This document shows, piece by piece, positions 35,378 to 43,331 of a DNA stretch of 64,000 nucleotides. How positions within the stretch are numbered: the first letter of the stretch is position 1; each line of letters opens with the position of its first letter. This DNA is from Paludibaculum fermentans_A (GTDB taxonomy: Bacteria > Acidobacteriota > Terriglobia > Bryobacterales > Bryobacteraceae): positions 2,046,001 through 2,110,000 of the forward strand of contig NZ_JBPJAQ010000001.1 of NCBI RefSeq assembly GCF_051172195.1. Direction: 5' to 3'. Both the position numbers and the translations under genes were made by a program. A model generated the notes under the pieces. The model searched no databases and was not told the origin of the DNA. It saw only the letters and a list, made by a program, of their open reading frames with translations.

Positions 35378-36412
35378 TTACTGGTTTTCCGGGGCGGCTT
35401 CGCGCATCTTGATCGTCATCTTCTTGCGCATGTTTTCGCCGCTGAAGTCGTTCAGCTTGTAGTCGGCCGGGACCTCGAAGAGGGCTCGGGGCTGCTCGCC
35501 GCGGACGATGTTTGTCAGCTTGTAGGTCGTTTCGCCGTTGCGCGGATCGGAGTGCTTGCGGAGGACATCGAAGCCGAGTTCGGGGGAGCTCCAGCGCTCG
35601 GTGACCATCTCCAGGGCGCGTTCATTGCCGATCTGGCCGGCCGAGATCGTGACGGTGGTGCGGATGCCTATGCATTCCACACCTTCCACCACCTGCTTGC
35701 CCAACTCTTCTGTTTTCACATTGTTGCCAGTATCCGGGCGGGCCGTGGCCAAGCCGTCGACGCGGCGTTCGAAGGTCATGAGGGCCGGGCCTTCGGCGGC
35801 GGCATCGCTGGTGATCATGGCACCGGCCACACCGGCCGCGCTGCCTGCTTCGAAGTGCACCGTGGTGGAGGCTTCGTGGGTCCGCATCATCGCTTTGCCC
35901 GCCGACATCGTGCCCGCTTTGGGCATGCTCATTTTGGTGGCGACCTTTTCAGCGGAATTCAACGTGTATGATTCGCCGCTGACGGGGTCCATGATGTTCA
36001 CGAAGGTCATGCTCTTGTTCTCGGGCACCCACATGGCGTTGGCGGCGATGGTGGTTTCGGTGCGGGTGCGGCCCTCGCTGTCGCGGTACTGTTTGGTGGA
36101 CTGTTTGCTCGTGATGCGGTTGCCGTCGGCAAGGACCTGGACGCTTTCCGTTACCGCCTCGGCTGAATAGGGGGCGCCCTTCATCGCCTTGCTGTGCAGG
36201 AATTGAGTGGCCACGAGAGGTCCCGGGCCATTCATGACGAAGACTTGGTCACTCCTGACGGCGGACACGCCGCCGCCGACAGCCTGTGGTTCGTCCGTGC
36301 TGATGTCGAGCTGCACGTGCTGGAGGTTCGCTGGTTCGCGCGTGTGGCGGAGTTCCTGGGCGCAGGCGAGCGAAGCGGCTGCCGTTGCCAGAATGATGAG
36401 TTTGCTGTTCAT
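35378..36412 (-). CDS. Secreted protein of unknown function
   Basis: A 344-residue exported protein (MNSKLIILATAAASLACAQ). ATG 36412 has AAGAGG five bases upstream. The body is beta-rich, with YRDSEGRTRTETTIAANAMW, FVNIMDPVSGESYTLNS and EGVECIGIRTTVTISAGQIG, typical of secreted acidobacterial proteins of unknown role. The last part (YKLTNIVRGEQPRALFEVPA) resembles the end of LolA-like or DUF4412-type domains. It follows the sigma and anti-sigma genes in the same direction and is closed by a terminator, so it is probably their target or modulator. Confidence 0.75.
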   Translation of the reverse strand: MNSKLIILATAAASLACAQELRHTREPANLQHVQLDISTDEPQAVGGGVSAVRSDQVFVMNGPGPLVATQFLHSKAMKGAPYSAEAVTESVQVLADGNRITSKQSTKQYRDSEGRTRTETTIAANAMWVPENKSMTFVNIMDPVSGESYTLNSAEKVATKMSMPKAGTMSAGKAMMRTHEASTTVHFEAGSAAGVAGAMITSDAAAEGPALMTFERRVDGLATARPDTGNNVKTEELGKQVVEGVECIGIRTTVTISAGQIGNERALEMVTERWSSPELGFDVLRKHSDPRNGETTYKLTNIVRGEQPRALFEVPADYKLNDFSGENMRKKMTIKMREAAPENQ

Positions 36413-36473
36413 GGTCACCTCTTACATTTTCCGAAATATGGCCGTTGGGACGGCGCGGTTTTACGAGAGCTGG

Positions 36474-37094
36474 TTAACGAATGAAGCGGATGGCGCGGGC
36501 TACGCCGTCGTCGCCGATGAAGACCTGGGCGGGGACCGCGTTGGATTCGGCTACGATGCCGAACTGGGCGGCGGTGTCGTTGCTGACTCGGATGCGGACG
36601 ACCTGGCCGCGTGTGGAAACAGGCAGTCCGGTGTAGAAGTACCAGGGCGTCAAGGGGCGAACGGAGCCGGAAATGGGCTGTTCCTCTGCCGGCTCCGGAG
36701 CCGGGCGGACGCGCGGTGGCCGGGCGTAGGCGGCGGTTGTCCGAGTGACGGCCGGGATGGGCGCGGGCTGCGAGATTTCGCGATCGGTGCCGATGGCGGG
36801 GGCTCGCGAGGGAGCCGGTTCGGGCTCAGTGATGGCGACGACGGGTGGTTGGGGCTGGGCCGCCTTGCGGGGCATGCCGAGCCAGATCCCGAGAATGAGC
36901 GCAGCCGCGGCCGCGGCCGGCCACCAGGTGGCAAGGAGGCGGCGGCGGGCCCGGGCGTGAAGTTCCGCACGGAGGGCGTTGTGCACGCGGGCGGAGGCCT
37001 GAGCTCCGCTGGTTTCGCCCGCCAGCGCCTTGAGGGCGGTTTGCAGGTTGTCGTTTTCCCCTTGCATGCCGGGCATCCTTTCTCTGAAATTCAT
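36474..37094 (-). CDS. Membrane-anchored anti-sigma-type protein
   Basis: A 206-residue protein whose ATG (37094) overlaps the sigma factor stop by ATGA. It has an N-terminal cytosolic helix-rich part (LQTALKALAGETSGAQASAR), one membrane helix (WWPAAAAAALILGIWLGM, about residues 58-75), a Pro-rich stretch and a C-terminal periplasmic beta domain (TGLPVSTRGQVVRIRVSND). No zinc-binding motif is present, unlike the anti-sigma factor at 21142. Assignment rests on position and topology. Confidence 0.75.
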   Translation of the reverse strand: MNFRERMPGMQGENDNLQTALKALAGETSGAQASARVHNALRAELHARARRRLLATWWPAAAAAALILGIWLGMPRKAAQPQPPVVAITEPEPAPSRAPAIGTDREISQPAPIPAVTRTTAAYARPPRVRPAPEPAEEQPISGSVRPLTPWYFYTGLPVSTRGQVVRIRVSNDTAAQFGIVAESNAVPAQVFIGDDGVARAIRFIR

Positions 37095-37645
37095 GCGCCG
37101 CACCGTTCCTGGCTGAGCCGTTCGAGCAGCAGGCCGCGTGCCCGGTGCAGGCGGGAGCGGACAGTGCCGACGGCGACGCCGAGCAGTTCAGCGACGGCGG
37201 AATAGCTCATTTCCTCCATGTCACAGAGGACAACGGCCTCGCGGTAGTGGGCCGGCATGGCGGCCAGGGCCTGGCGGACGCGCTCGATCTGTTCGGAGCG
37301 GGCGAGACCGTCGAGGGGATCGAGTTCCGTGATCATGGAATCCTCTTCCAACTCCTCCATGGGTTTCGCGCCGAGCTGCCGGAAGAGCAGGTTGCGGGCC
37401 ATTCCATAGAGGTAACTGCCCAGCGGGCCGGCGGCGGGATCGTAGCCACGGGCTCCGCGGATGAGACCGAGGAAGACCTCCTGGACGATGTCGTCGGCGA
37501 GTTCACGCGAGCTGGACATGCGTAAGGCATAACGGAAGATGCGCGGCTGGTAGCGCTCGTAGAGCAGCTCGAAGGCGAGGTCTTCACCGGCCTGCAGCCG
37601 GCGCAAGAGCGATGCTTCATTCAGAGTGCTGGAAGGGCTCAGCAA
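37091..37645 (-). CDS. ECF RNA polymerase sigma factor
   Basis: An ECF sigma factor with region 2 in FELLYERYQPRIFRYALRMS and DDIVQEVFLGLIRG, and region 4 in RVRQALAAMPAHYREAVVLC and MSYSAVAELLGVAVGTVRSR. The frame is open to 37786, but that N-terminal stretch is coded by the palindromic repeat at 37765-37845 and has no good Met. I propose TTG 37645 (GGAGA four bases upstream), giving 184 residues, the usual ECF size. The start is uncertain. Coupled to the anti-sigma gene by ATGA. Confidence 0.85.
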   Translation of the reverse strand: MLSPSSTLNEASLLRRLQAGEDLAFELLYERYQPRIFRYALRMSSSRELADDIVQEVFLGLIRGARGYDPAAGPLGSYLYGMARNLLFRQLGAKPMEELEEDSMITELDPLDGLARSEQIERVRQALAAMPAHYREAVVLCDMEEMSYSAVAELLGVAVGTVRSRLHRARGLLLERLSQERCGA

Positions 37646-37764
37646 CGTGTCTCCGTTTGGAATTGCCGCGGGCTGGGTGGTTAGTTCCAATTTCTTTTTG
37701 GAATTGGATGGGCACCACCAGGATAGACGGGGCTGAGGTGGGTTTCGATGGGGACTCTCGGGTG

Positions 37765-37845
37765 GGGGACGTTCACGCTCTGTCAACCTGGGGGCGGATG
37801 GAGGTTGGAGCAGTCTTGCGTCTCGTGACAGAGATGAACGTCCCC
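37765..37845. repeat. Palindromic dispersed repeat, copy A
   Basis: GGGGACGTTCACGCTCTGTC A at 37765-37785 is nearly the reverse complement of TGACAGAGATGAACGTCCCC at 37826-37845 (arms 20-21 bases, differing by CGC versus TC in the middle), with a 40-base loop. The same pair occurs at 41013-41094. It is REP/BIME-like, intergenic, and lies between the divergent sigma factor and gatB, ending 22 bases before the gatB ATG. Confidence 0.8.
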
Positions 37846-37867
37846 ATGGGGATTACAATGATTGTTT

Positions 37868-39349
37868 ATGGCTGCTGTTGCACCCGCCCTGGGCACCCCT
37901 GAACAGATCGCGAAATATGAGCCGGTGATCGGGCTCGAGGTTCACGTTCAACTTGGCACGAACACCAAGATCTTCTGCTCGTGCCCGAACGAGTTTGGCT
38001 CGGCTCCGAATACCAATGTGTGCCCGGTTTGCCTCGGCATGCCGGGGGCGCTGCCGGTGCTGAACCATCAGGCGGTGGAGCTGGCGATCCAGGCATCGTA
38101 TGCGCTGCATTGCGAGGTCCGGAACAAGTCGATCTTCGCTCGGAAGAATTATTTCTACCCGGATCTGCCGAAGGGCTACCAGATTTCCCAGTTCGACAAG
38201 CCGCTCTCCGAGTTTGGCTGGGTGGATGTTGTGCTGGAAGACGGGTCGGCCAAGCGGATCGGCATCACGCGCATCCACATGGAAGACGACGCCGGGAAGA
38301 ACACGCATGACGGGTATAAGGACAGCGACACCTACTCCTATGTCGATTTGAACCGGTGCGGATCGCCGTTGACGGAGATTGTTAGCGAGCCGGATATGCG
38401 GAGCTCGGAGGAGGCGTTCCAGTATCTGACGGAGCTGAAGCTGGCGCTGCAGTTTGTGGGGGTCTCCAGTTGTGACATGGAGAAGGGGCACCTGCGGTGC
38501 GATGCCAATGTGAGTGTGCGGTTGAAGGGGGTTGAGCCGTTCGGGACGAAGGTGGAGATCAAGAACCTGAACTCGTTCCGGTTCCTGCGGCAGGCGATCG
38601 ATTTCGAGATTGCGCGGCAGGTGGGCGTACTGGAGTCGGGCGGGCGGATTATCCAGGAGACGCGGCTGTACAACGCCGACCTGGGGGAGACGTTCGGGAT
38701 GCGCAGCAAGGAGCAGGCGCACGATTACCGCTACTTCCCGGAGCCGGACCTGGTGCCGCTGCAGATCAGCGAAGAGTGGAAGGCGCGGGTGAAGGCCGCG
38801 ATGCCGGAGCTGCCGGCCGAGATGCGGAAGCGGTTCATCCAGGAGTATGGCCTGAAGAAGTACGACGCCGAGGTGTTGACGGCGACCCGGCCGGTGGCTG
38901 AGTTCTACGAGACAGCGGCGCGTGTTTCCGGGGATCCGAAGCTGGCGGCGAATTGGGTGACGAGCGATCTGTTCGGGCTGCTGAAGGCCGATGGCCGGGA
39001 GATTGAAGAGTCGCCGGTGACGGGCGAACGGCTGGGCGAGCTGGTGGCGCTGGTGGCCAAAGGGGAACTGACCGGCAAGCTGGCCAAGGAAGTTCTGCCG
39101 AAGATGTTCACGACGGGGGATTCGGCGCGAGCCATTATGGAGCGCGAGGGTCTGAAGGCGATGAACGATACGGGTGAGATTGAGCGGATCATCGATCAGA
39201 TTGTGGCGGCCAATCCGAAGCAGGTGGAGCAGTACAAGGGCGGCAAGACGACGGTGATCGGGTTCTTTGTGGGGCAGGTTATGAAGGCGTCGCGCGGGCA
39301 GGCGAATCCGGCTGTGGTGACGGAGATTCTGACGAAGAAGCTGGCCTGA
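37868..39349 (+). CDS. gatB: Asp-tRNA(Asn)/Glu-tRNA(Gln) amidotransferase subunit B
   Basis: A 493-residue GatB. It opens KYEPVIGLEVHVQLGTNTKI F and has the zinc/tRNA-binding CSCPNEFGSAPNTNVCPVC, the kinase-like core (SRI-type IHMEDDAGKNTHDG, YVDLNRCGSPLTEIVSEPD) and the helical tail domain (RPVAEFYETAARVSGDPKLA) that contacts tRNA. With GatA and GatC, not in this window, it converts mischarged Glu-tRNA(Gln) or Asp-tRNA(Asn). ATG 37868 is preferred over an in-frame TTG at 37862. The palindromic repeat lies just upstream. Confidence 0.97.
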   Translation: MAAVAPALGTPEQIAKYEPVIGLEVHVQLGTNTKIFCSCPNEFGSAPNTNVCPVCLGMPGALPVLNHQAVELAIQASYALHCEVRNKSIFARKNYFYPDLPKGYQISQFDKPLSEFGWVDVVLEDGSAKRIGITRIHMEDDAGKNTHDGYKDSDTYSYVDLNRCGSPLTEIVSEPDMRSSEEAFQYLTELKLALQFVGVSSCDMEKGHLRCDANVSVRLKGVEPFGTKVEIKNLNSFRFLRQAIDFEIARQVGVLESGGRIIQETRLYNADLGETFGMRSKEQAHDYRYFPEPDLVPLQISEEWKARVKAAMPELPAEMRKRFIQEYGLKKYDAEVLTATRPVAEFYETAARVSGDPKLAANWVTSDLFGLLKADGREIEESPVTGERLGELVALVAKGELTGKLAKEVLPKMFTTGDSARAIMEREGLKAMNDTGEIERIIDQIVAANPKQVEQYKGGKTTVIGFFVGQVMKASRGQANPAVVTEILTKKLA

Positions 39350-39403
39350 GGGGGTTGATGGGGCCTTCCGGTGACTCCCCCGCTCCTTTTAGTCGCGGCT
39401 CTG

Positions 39404-40297
39404 TTACTTAGCGGCGGATTTGGTGGTGGTGGTGAAGTGGGTGAAGGCTAGGCGGGCGAAGGCGGCTATGGCGCGCTCGCGGGTGTCCTGGGAGAGCGGG
39501 GAGTCCATCACGAACACGGCTATGGCCAGGTGTTGGCCATTGGGGAGTGTAATCAGGCCTACATCGTTCGTGGCGGCCGTCACGCCGTTGACCGTGTTCG
39601 ACGTGCCGGTTTTGTGGGCTACCACGGTGCCGGGCGGCAGGTTGCCCTTGAGGCGTTTCAGCCCGGTCTCGGTTTCAGTCATCCATTGCAGGAGCAGGGC
39701 GCGGCTGGCTTTGGAGAGTCCTTTGCCTTGTTGGAAGAGCTTCAAGAGCTGGACCATTGCTTCGGGCTGGGCCCAGTTGCGGTATTGCACCTGATTGTTG
39801 CTGCCCAGGGATTTCTCGGTATCCACCACTTTGATGCCCTGGATGCCGAGGCCTTTGAGCATGTTCTGGACCTTGGAGGCGCCGCCGATGACGCGCAGCA
39901 GGACGTCGGACGCGGAGCCATCGCTCTCTGAGACCGCATAGCGCAGCAGGTCCCGGAGGCTCATATTGAAGCCGCCATCGGGGTGCATGTCGCGGATGGG
40001 GCTGCGCTGGCGGCCTCCGATGAGGTCGGCTTTTTCCACGCGGATGGACTGATCGAGGCGGAGCCTGCCCTGATCGACCTGCTGCAGCACGGCCATGGCG
40101 ATGGGGAATTTGTAGACGCTTTGCATGGGGAAACGGTCGGTGGAATGAAAGTCGAGGCGTGATCCGGTCTCGACGATTTCGGCGGCCATCCCGAGCTTCC
40201 CCTCGGTTTGTCTGGCGATGTGCTCGAAGTCGGAGGGGCTCTGTAGCAACAGCAGCAACAACGGCAAACCCATGTGCATCACTCGCGAGAGTAGCAT
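39404..40297 (-). CDS. Class A beta-lactamase (subclass A2-like)
   Basis: A 297-residue serine beta-lactamase with a signal peptide (MLLSRVMHMGLPLLLLLLQS). Catalytic Ser is in FPMQSVYKF (about S60, the SxxK motif); the omega-loop Glu is in VVDTEKSLGSNNQVQYRNW, whose VQYRNW follow-up recalls PER/CfxA-type subclass A2 enzymes; the KTG box is in VVAHKTGTSNT. The usual SDN loop reads SDG here (AVSESDGSASDVLL). ATGs at 40279 and 40273 are alternatives with weaker leaders. Periplasmic; should open beta-lactam rings or be a close relative with altered specificity. Confidence 0.92.
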   Translation of the reverse strand: MLLSRVMHMGLPLLLLLLQSPSDFEHIARQTEGKLGMAAEIVETGSRLDFHSTDRFPMQSVYKFPIAMAVLQQVDQGRLRLDQSIRVEKADLIGGRQRSPIRDMHPDGGFNMSLRDLLRYAVSESDGSASDVLLRVIGGASKVQNMLKGLGIQGIKVVDTEKSLGSNNQVQYRNWAQPEAMVQLLKLFQQGKGLSKASRALLLQWMTETETGLKRLKGNLPPGTVVAHKTGTSNTVNGVTAATNDVGLITLPNGQHLAIAVFVMDSPLSQDTRERAIAAFARLAFTHFTTTTKSAAK

Positions 40298-40979
40298 GGG
40301 GCAAGTGGCTAGTCGAATCCTACTATTGCTGTTTACAGTGGCGGTGTTCGGACAGCCTGCGCCGGAGATCCGCTGGTCGTTCGGGCCGGCTCCGGTGGTG
40401 CTGGGTGGAATTGCGAGCATTCGGGCCGGACCGGGGCAGATCTATGTCCAGGGCCGGGAGATGGGGCGATTCCTGGAGGCCAGCGGAAATCCATTGACTG
40501 GGCGGGAGTTGGCGGTGGTGGGGCCGGCGGATCTGCAGTGGTTTGCGGTGATCACGCGGGAGGACCGGATCAGTGTGGAGGAGTTGCACAAGGCGATTGT
40601 GGACGGGAGTGCGGCGGCGAACCTGATCCGGGGGCGGCAAGGGCGGGAGACGCTGGATGTGCTGGGGTACCGGTCGGCTCCGCGGTTTGATGCGGGGCGG
40701 CAGGTGCTGACGTGGAGTTTGGATACTTCGGAGAGCGGCGGGCGGGCGGTGGTCAACAAGTTTGTGTACTTTGTGGGGCGGGAGACGGTGATTGGTTTGG
40801 AGATGGTGACGGAGGCGGAGGGCTTTGAGAGCGCCCAAGGGGCGTTTGACTCTTGGGTGACGGGGTTCCGGTTTGCGGGGGGGCATGAGCCGGCGGCGCC
40901 GCGGGACTGGGGGTTGTGGGTGGTGTTGGTGGTGTCGGGGGTGTCGGCGGCGGTGGTGGTTTGGCGGTGGCGGAGGTGA
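40296..40979 (+). CDS. DUF2167-like membrane-anchored protein
   Basis: A 227-residue protein with a signal peptide (ASRILLLLFTVAVFGQ) and a C-terminal membrane helix (WGLWVVLVVSGVSAAVVVWR). The middle resembles DUF2167 (YjcZ-like) proteins: a GREMGRFLEASGNPLTGREL start, PADLQWFAVITRED, GYRSAPRFDAGRQVLTWSLD and VNKFVYFVGRETVIGLEMV. Function is unknown. The start is divergent from the beta-lactamase, with ATGs that overlap or lie within 17 bases, so the two must share a promoter region inside their 5' ends. Confidence 0.75.
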   Translation: MGQVASRILLLLFTVAVFGQPAPEIRWSFGPAPVVLGGIASIRAGPGQIYVQGREMGRFLEASGNPLTGRELAVVGPADLQWFAVITREDRISVEELHKAIVDGSAAANLIRGRQGRETLDVLGYRSAPRFDAGRQVLTWSLDTSESGGRAVVNKFVYFVGRETVIGLEMVTEAEGFESAQGAFDSWVTGFRFAGGHEPAAPRDWGLWVVLVVSGVSAAVVVWRWRR

Positions 40980-41012
40980 ACGGGTTGGCTGTTGGTTGGG
41001 GCGTTTCGGGTG

Positions 41013-41126
41013 GGGGACGTTCACGCTCTGTCAACCTGGGGGTGAAATGCTGTTGGGGGATCTGCGGCGTCTTGTGACAGAGATGAACGTCCCCGGGGGG
41101 CGGCGTCCTGTGACAGGGATGAACGT
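41013..41126. repeat. Palindromic dispersed repeat, copy B with extra half
   Basis: Arms GGGGACGTTCACGCTCTGTC A (41013-41033) and TGACAGAGATGAACGTCCCC (41075-41094) match copy A at 37765-37845; the 41-base loops differ. A third, degenerate right arm (TGACAGGGATGAACGT, 41111-41126) follows. The element fills most of the 281-base gap between the DUF2167-like gene and the secreted protein at 41261; the remainder shows nothing recognisable. Confidence 0.8.
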
Positions 41127-41260
41127 GGCTGGGGCTTTCCTTCGATGGGCTGGTGGGCCAATCTGACGGCATTTGTAACCCGATTGGGCTCGGGCGGCGT
41201 CAACTTCAGTACGGCCGCTGCGTGCTTTCCGCCGCGGAGGGTCTGAGGAGGTTTTTCAGA

Positions 41261-41776
41261 ATGTCAGTTTTTTCCGCCCGCAAGGTCTTTGGACGCCTGG
41301 CTATGGTAGTGCTGGCTGGGGCACTGGCTGCTCCGGTGATGTTGGCCGATACGGTTTGCGATGCCTCGTCGCTGAAGGGCGCGTTTGCGTTCCGCCTGAC
41401 CGGCACGAACTTTGATAACCAGGGGTACCTGTACTTCCACAATGTGGTGGGCCGGCTGGTGAGCGATGGCACTGGCGGGCTGACGGGCAGCAACACGTAT
41501 AACTACGACGGGACGGTCTTCCGGCAGACGCTGACCGGTTCGTACACGATCAGTGACGACTGCACGGGGACGATCACAATTTCCGGAGCTTCCTCGGGAA
41601 CGAGTCATTTTGATATTGTCCTGACGAACAACGGGCAGGAAGCCGAGATCGTGCAGACCGATTCGGGAGTTTCGCTGAGCGGCAGCATGAAGATGCAGAA
41701 TCCGCCGGTGGCGGCGACGCCCACGACTCCGACGACGCCCACGACTCCTACCGATCCGGCCGCGCAGAAGAAGTAG
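41261..41776 (+). CDS. Small secreted beta-sandwich-like protein
   Basis: A 171-residue exported protein (leader RLAMVVLAGALAAPVMLA). GAGGAGGT lies about ten bases before the ATG, an unusually strong ribosome-binding site, suggesting high expression. The mature part has Gly/Thr-rich strands (LKGAFAFRLTGTNFDNQGYL, YTISDDCTGTITISG) with two cysteines, and ends in a PTTPTTPTTPT linker-like tail before a Lys-rich end. Similar small proteins are common in Acidobacteria. Function unknown. Confidence 0.8.
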   Translation: MSVFSARKVFGRLAMVVLAGALAAPVMLADTVCDASSLKGAFAFRLTGTNFDNQGYLYFHNVVGRLVSDGTGGLTGSNTYNYDGTVFRQTLTGSYTISDDCTGTITISGASSGTSHFDIVLTNNGQEAEIVQTDSGVSLSGSMKMQNPPVAATPTTPTTPTTPTDPAAQKK

Positions 41777-41833
41777 CGGACGGGGTTTGTCCCGGTATGG
41801 CCCAGGTTCATGAGCCATACTGGAAGCTTATCC

Positions 41834-42787
41834 ATGCGAGTTTTAGTCACCGGCGGGGCTGGCTTTATCGGTTCCCACCTCTGTTCCCGGCTGCTGCGGG
41901 GCGGTCATGCGGCTGCCGTGCTGGACGACCTTGACGACTACTATGATCCGGCGCTGAAGCTGCGCAATCTGGAGGAAGTAAGGGCCTGCGGGCCGGTACA
42001 GTTCCAGGCTGGGGACATTTGCGACCTGGCGGGTGTCGAGCGGCTGATGCAGGAGTTCCGGCCGGAGGCGGTGGTCCACCTGGCGGCGCGGGTTGGTGTG
42101 CGGCCCTCGTTGACAGAGCCCCTGCTGTACCAGCGGGTGAATGTGGAAGGCACGGCGGTGGTGCTGGAGTGCGCGCGGCGGTGCGGGGTGGAGCGGTTTG
42201 TGTTCGCGTCGTCGAGTTCCGTGTATGGGACGGCCAACCGGGTGCCGTTCTCGGAAGACGACACGCTTTTGCGGCCGATGTCACCCTATGCCGCGACGAA
42301 GATCGCGGGCGAGGCGTTGTGCCACTCCTACGCGCATCTCTACGGCCTGAAGACGACGTGCCTGCGGTTTTTCACGGTGTATGGACCGCGGCAGAGGCCC
42401 GACCTGGCGATCAGGCGGTTTGTGGAGAACATCTCGGCCGGGCGGCCGATTCCCGTATTTGGCGATGGGGCGACGGGGCGCGACTACACGTATGTCGATG
42501 ACATTGTCGACGGGATTGTGCGGGCGCTGGGCCACGATCACGGCTTTGAGATCTACAACCTGGGGAACTCGCAGCCGGTGCTGCTGCGGGACATGATCGC
42601 GACGCTGGAGCGGGTGCTGGGGCGTGAGGCGGTGATTGACCGGCAGCCGATGCAGCCGGGCGACATGCTGGTGACGTGCGCATCGATTGAGAAAGCTCGG
42701 CGGGAGCTGGGGTATCAGCCGGCGACCGCGTTTGAGGCGGGGCTGCGGGCTACGGCCGAGTGGCTGTGCGGCGCTTCAGCAGGCTGA
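41834..42787 (+). CDS. NAD-dependent sugar-nucleotide epimerase (GalE/GAE-like)
   Basis: A 317-residue extended SDR. NAD binding is in VLVTGGAGFIGSHLCSRLL, the catalytic Ser in FASSSSVYG and the Tyr-Lys pair in SPYAATKIAGEAL. The motifs DDYYDPALKLRNL and TVYGPRQRPDLAIRRF point to UDP-glucuronate 4-epimerase-like enzymes rather than GalE itself. GGAAG lies 8 bases before ATG 41834. It opens the glycan region, although all other cluster genes lie on the opposite strand, and overlaps the convergent methyltransferase by 38 bases. Confidence 0.9.
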   Translation: MRVLVTGGAGFIGSHLCSRLLRGGHAAAVLDDLDDYYDPALKLRNLEEVRACGPVQFQAGDICDLAGVERLMQEFRPEAVVHLAARVGVRPSLTEPLLYQRVNVEGTAVVLECARRCGVERFVFASSSSVYGTANRVPFSEDDTLLRPMSPYAATKIAGEALCHSYAHLYGLKTTCLRFFTVYGPRQRPDLAIRRFVENISAGRPIPVFGDGATGRDYTYVDDIVDGIVRALGHDHGFEIYNLGNSQPVLLRDMIATLERVLGREAVIDRQPMQPGDMLVTCASIEKARRELGYQPATAFEAGLRATAEWLCGASAG

Positions 42788-43331
42788 GCACGGGCGGCAG
42801 GAAACGTCCTGAAGACTGCAGGTAGGAGTCGTAGCCGGGCAGGCTGCCTTTGAGCAGCGCCTCTTCCTGGGCGGCTTTACGCCAGACGAACCCAATCAAC
42901 GGCAGGACGAGCAGGACGCCCCAGGAGTTCAGGGCGAGCTCATAGCCCGCGACGAGCAGGATATCGCCGAGATAGATGGGGTGGCGGACGTAGCGGTAGA
43001 GGCCCTGGGCGACGAGTTCCTGCTGAGGCAGGACGGTGGCGGATTCGACGTCGGACCAGTTGCGGCCGAGCTGGATGCGGGCGGCGACGGCGACCGCGAG
43101 TCCTGCGGTAAAGAGGCACAGGCCGGCTGCCTGGAGCGGGAAGGGATCCCGGGCGATGGGCAGGATTTCAGGCAGGAAGCACTGCAGCAGCAGCCCGGCG
43201 AGGACGGCGATCTTGACGGCCTTGATGAGGCGGAAGGGCTGGCGGGGGCCGCTATCGGCGTGGCGTTTGAGCACTTCCCACACGAGTTTGTGGGCGACCA
43301 TGCCCGTCAACAGGTAAGCCCGCAGCAGCAT
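42750..43331 (-). CDS. Isoprenylcysteine carboxyl methyltransferase (ICMT)-like membrane protein
   Basis: A 193-residue protein with four to five hydrophobic segments and the ICMT/PEMT signature near the C-terminus: LYRYVRHPIYLGDILLVAGY and the tail AAQEEALLKGSLPGYDSYL. The family methylates isoprenyl cysteine, phospholipids or small lipids with SAM. In this cluster a polyprenyl or lipid-linked substrate is plausible. The start overlaps the glycosyltransferase stop as TAATG, so the two are coupled. Confidence 0.88.
   Translation of the reverse strand: MLLRAYLLTGMVAHKLVWEVLKRHADSGPRQPFRLIKAVKIAVLAGLLLQCFLPEILPIARDPFPLQAAGLCLFTAGLAVAVAARIQLGRNWSDVESATVLPQQELVAQGLYRYVRHPIYLGDILLVAGYELALNSWGVLLVLPLIGFVWRKAAQEEALLKGSLPGYDSYLQSSGRFLPPVLSLLKRRTATRP

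Noticed and set aside
41701..41757. Microsatellite-like ACGCCCACGACTCCG repeats
   Set aside because: They code a PTT-rich linker in frame and are part of the secreted protein.
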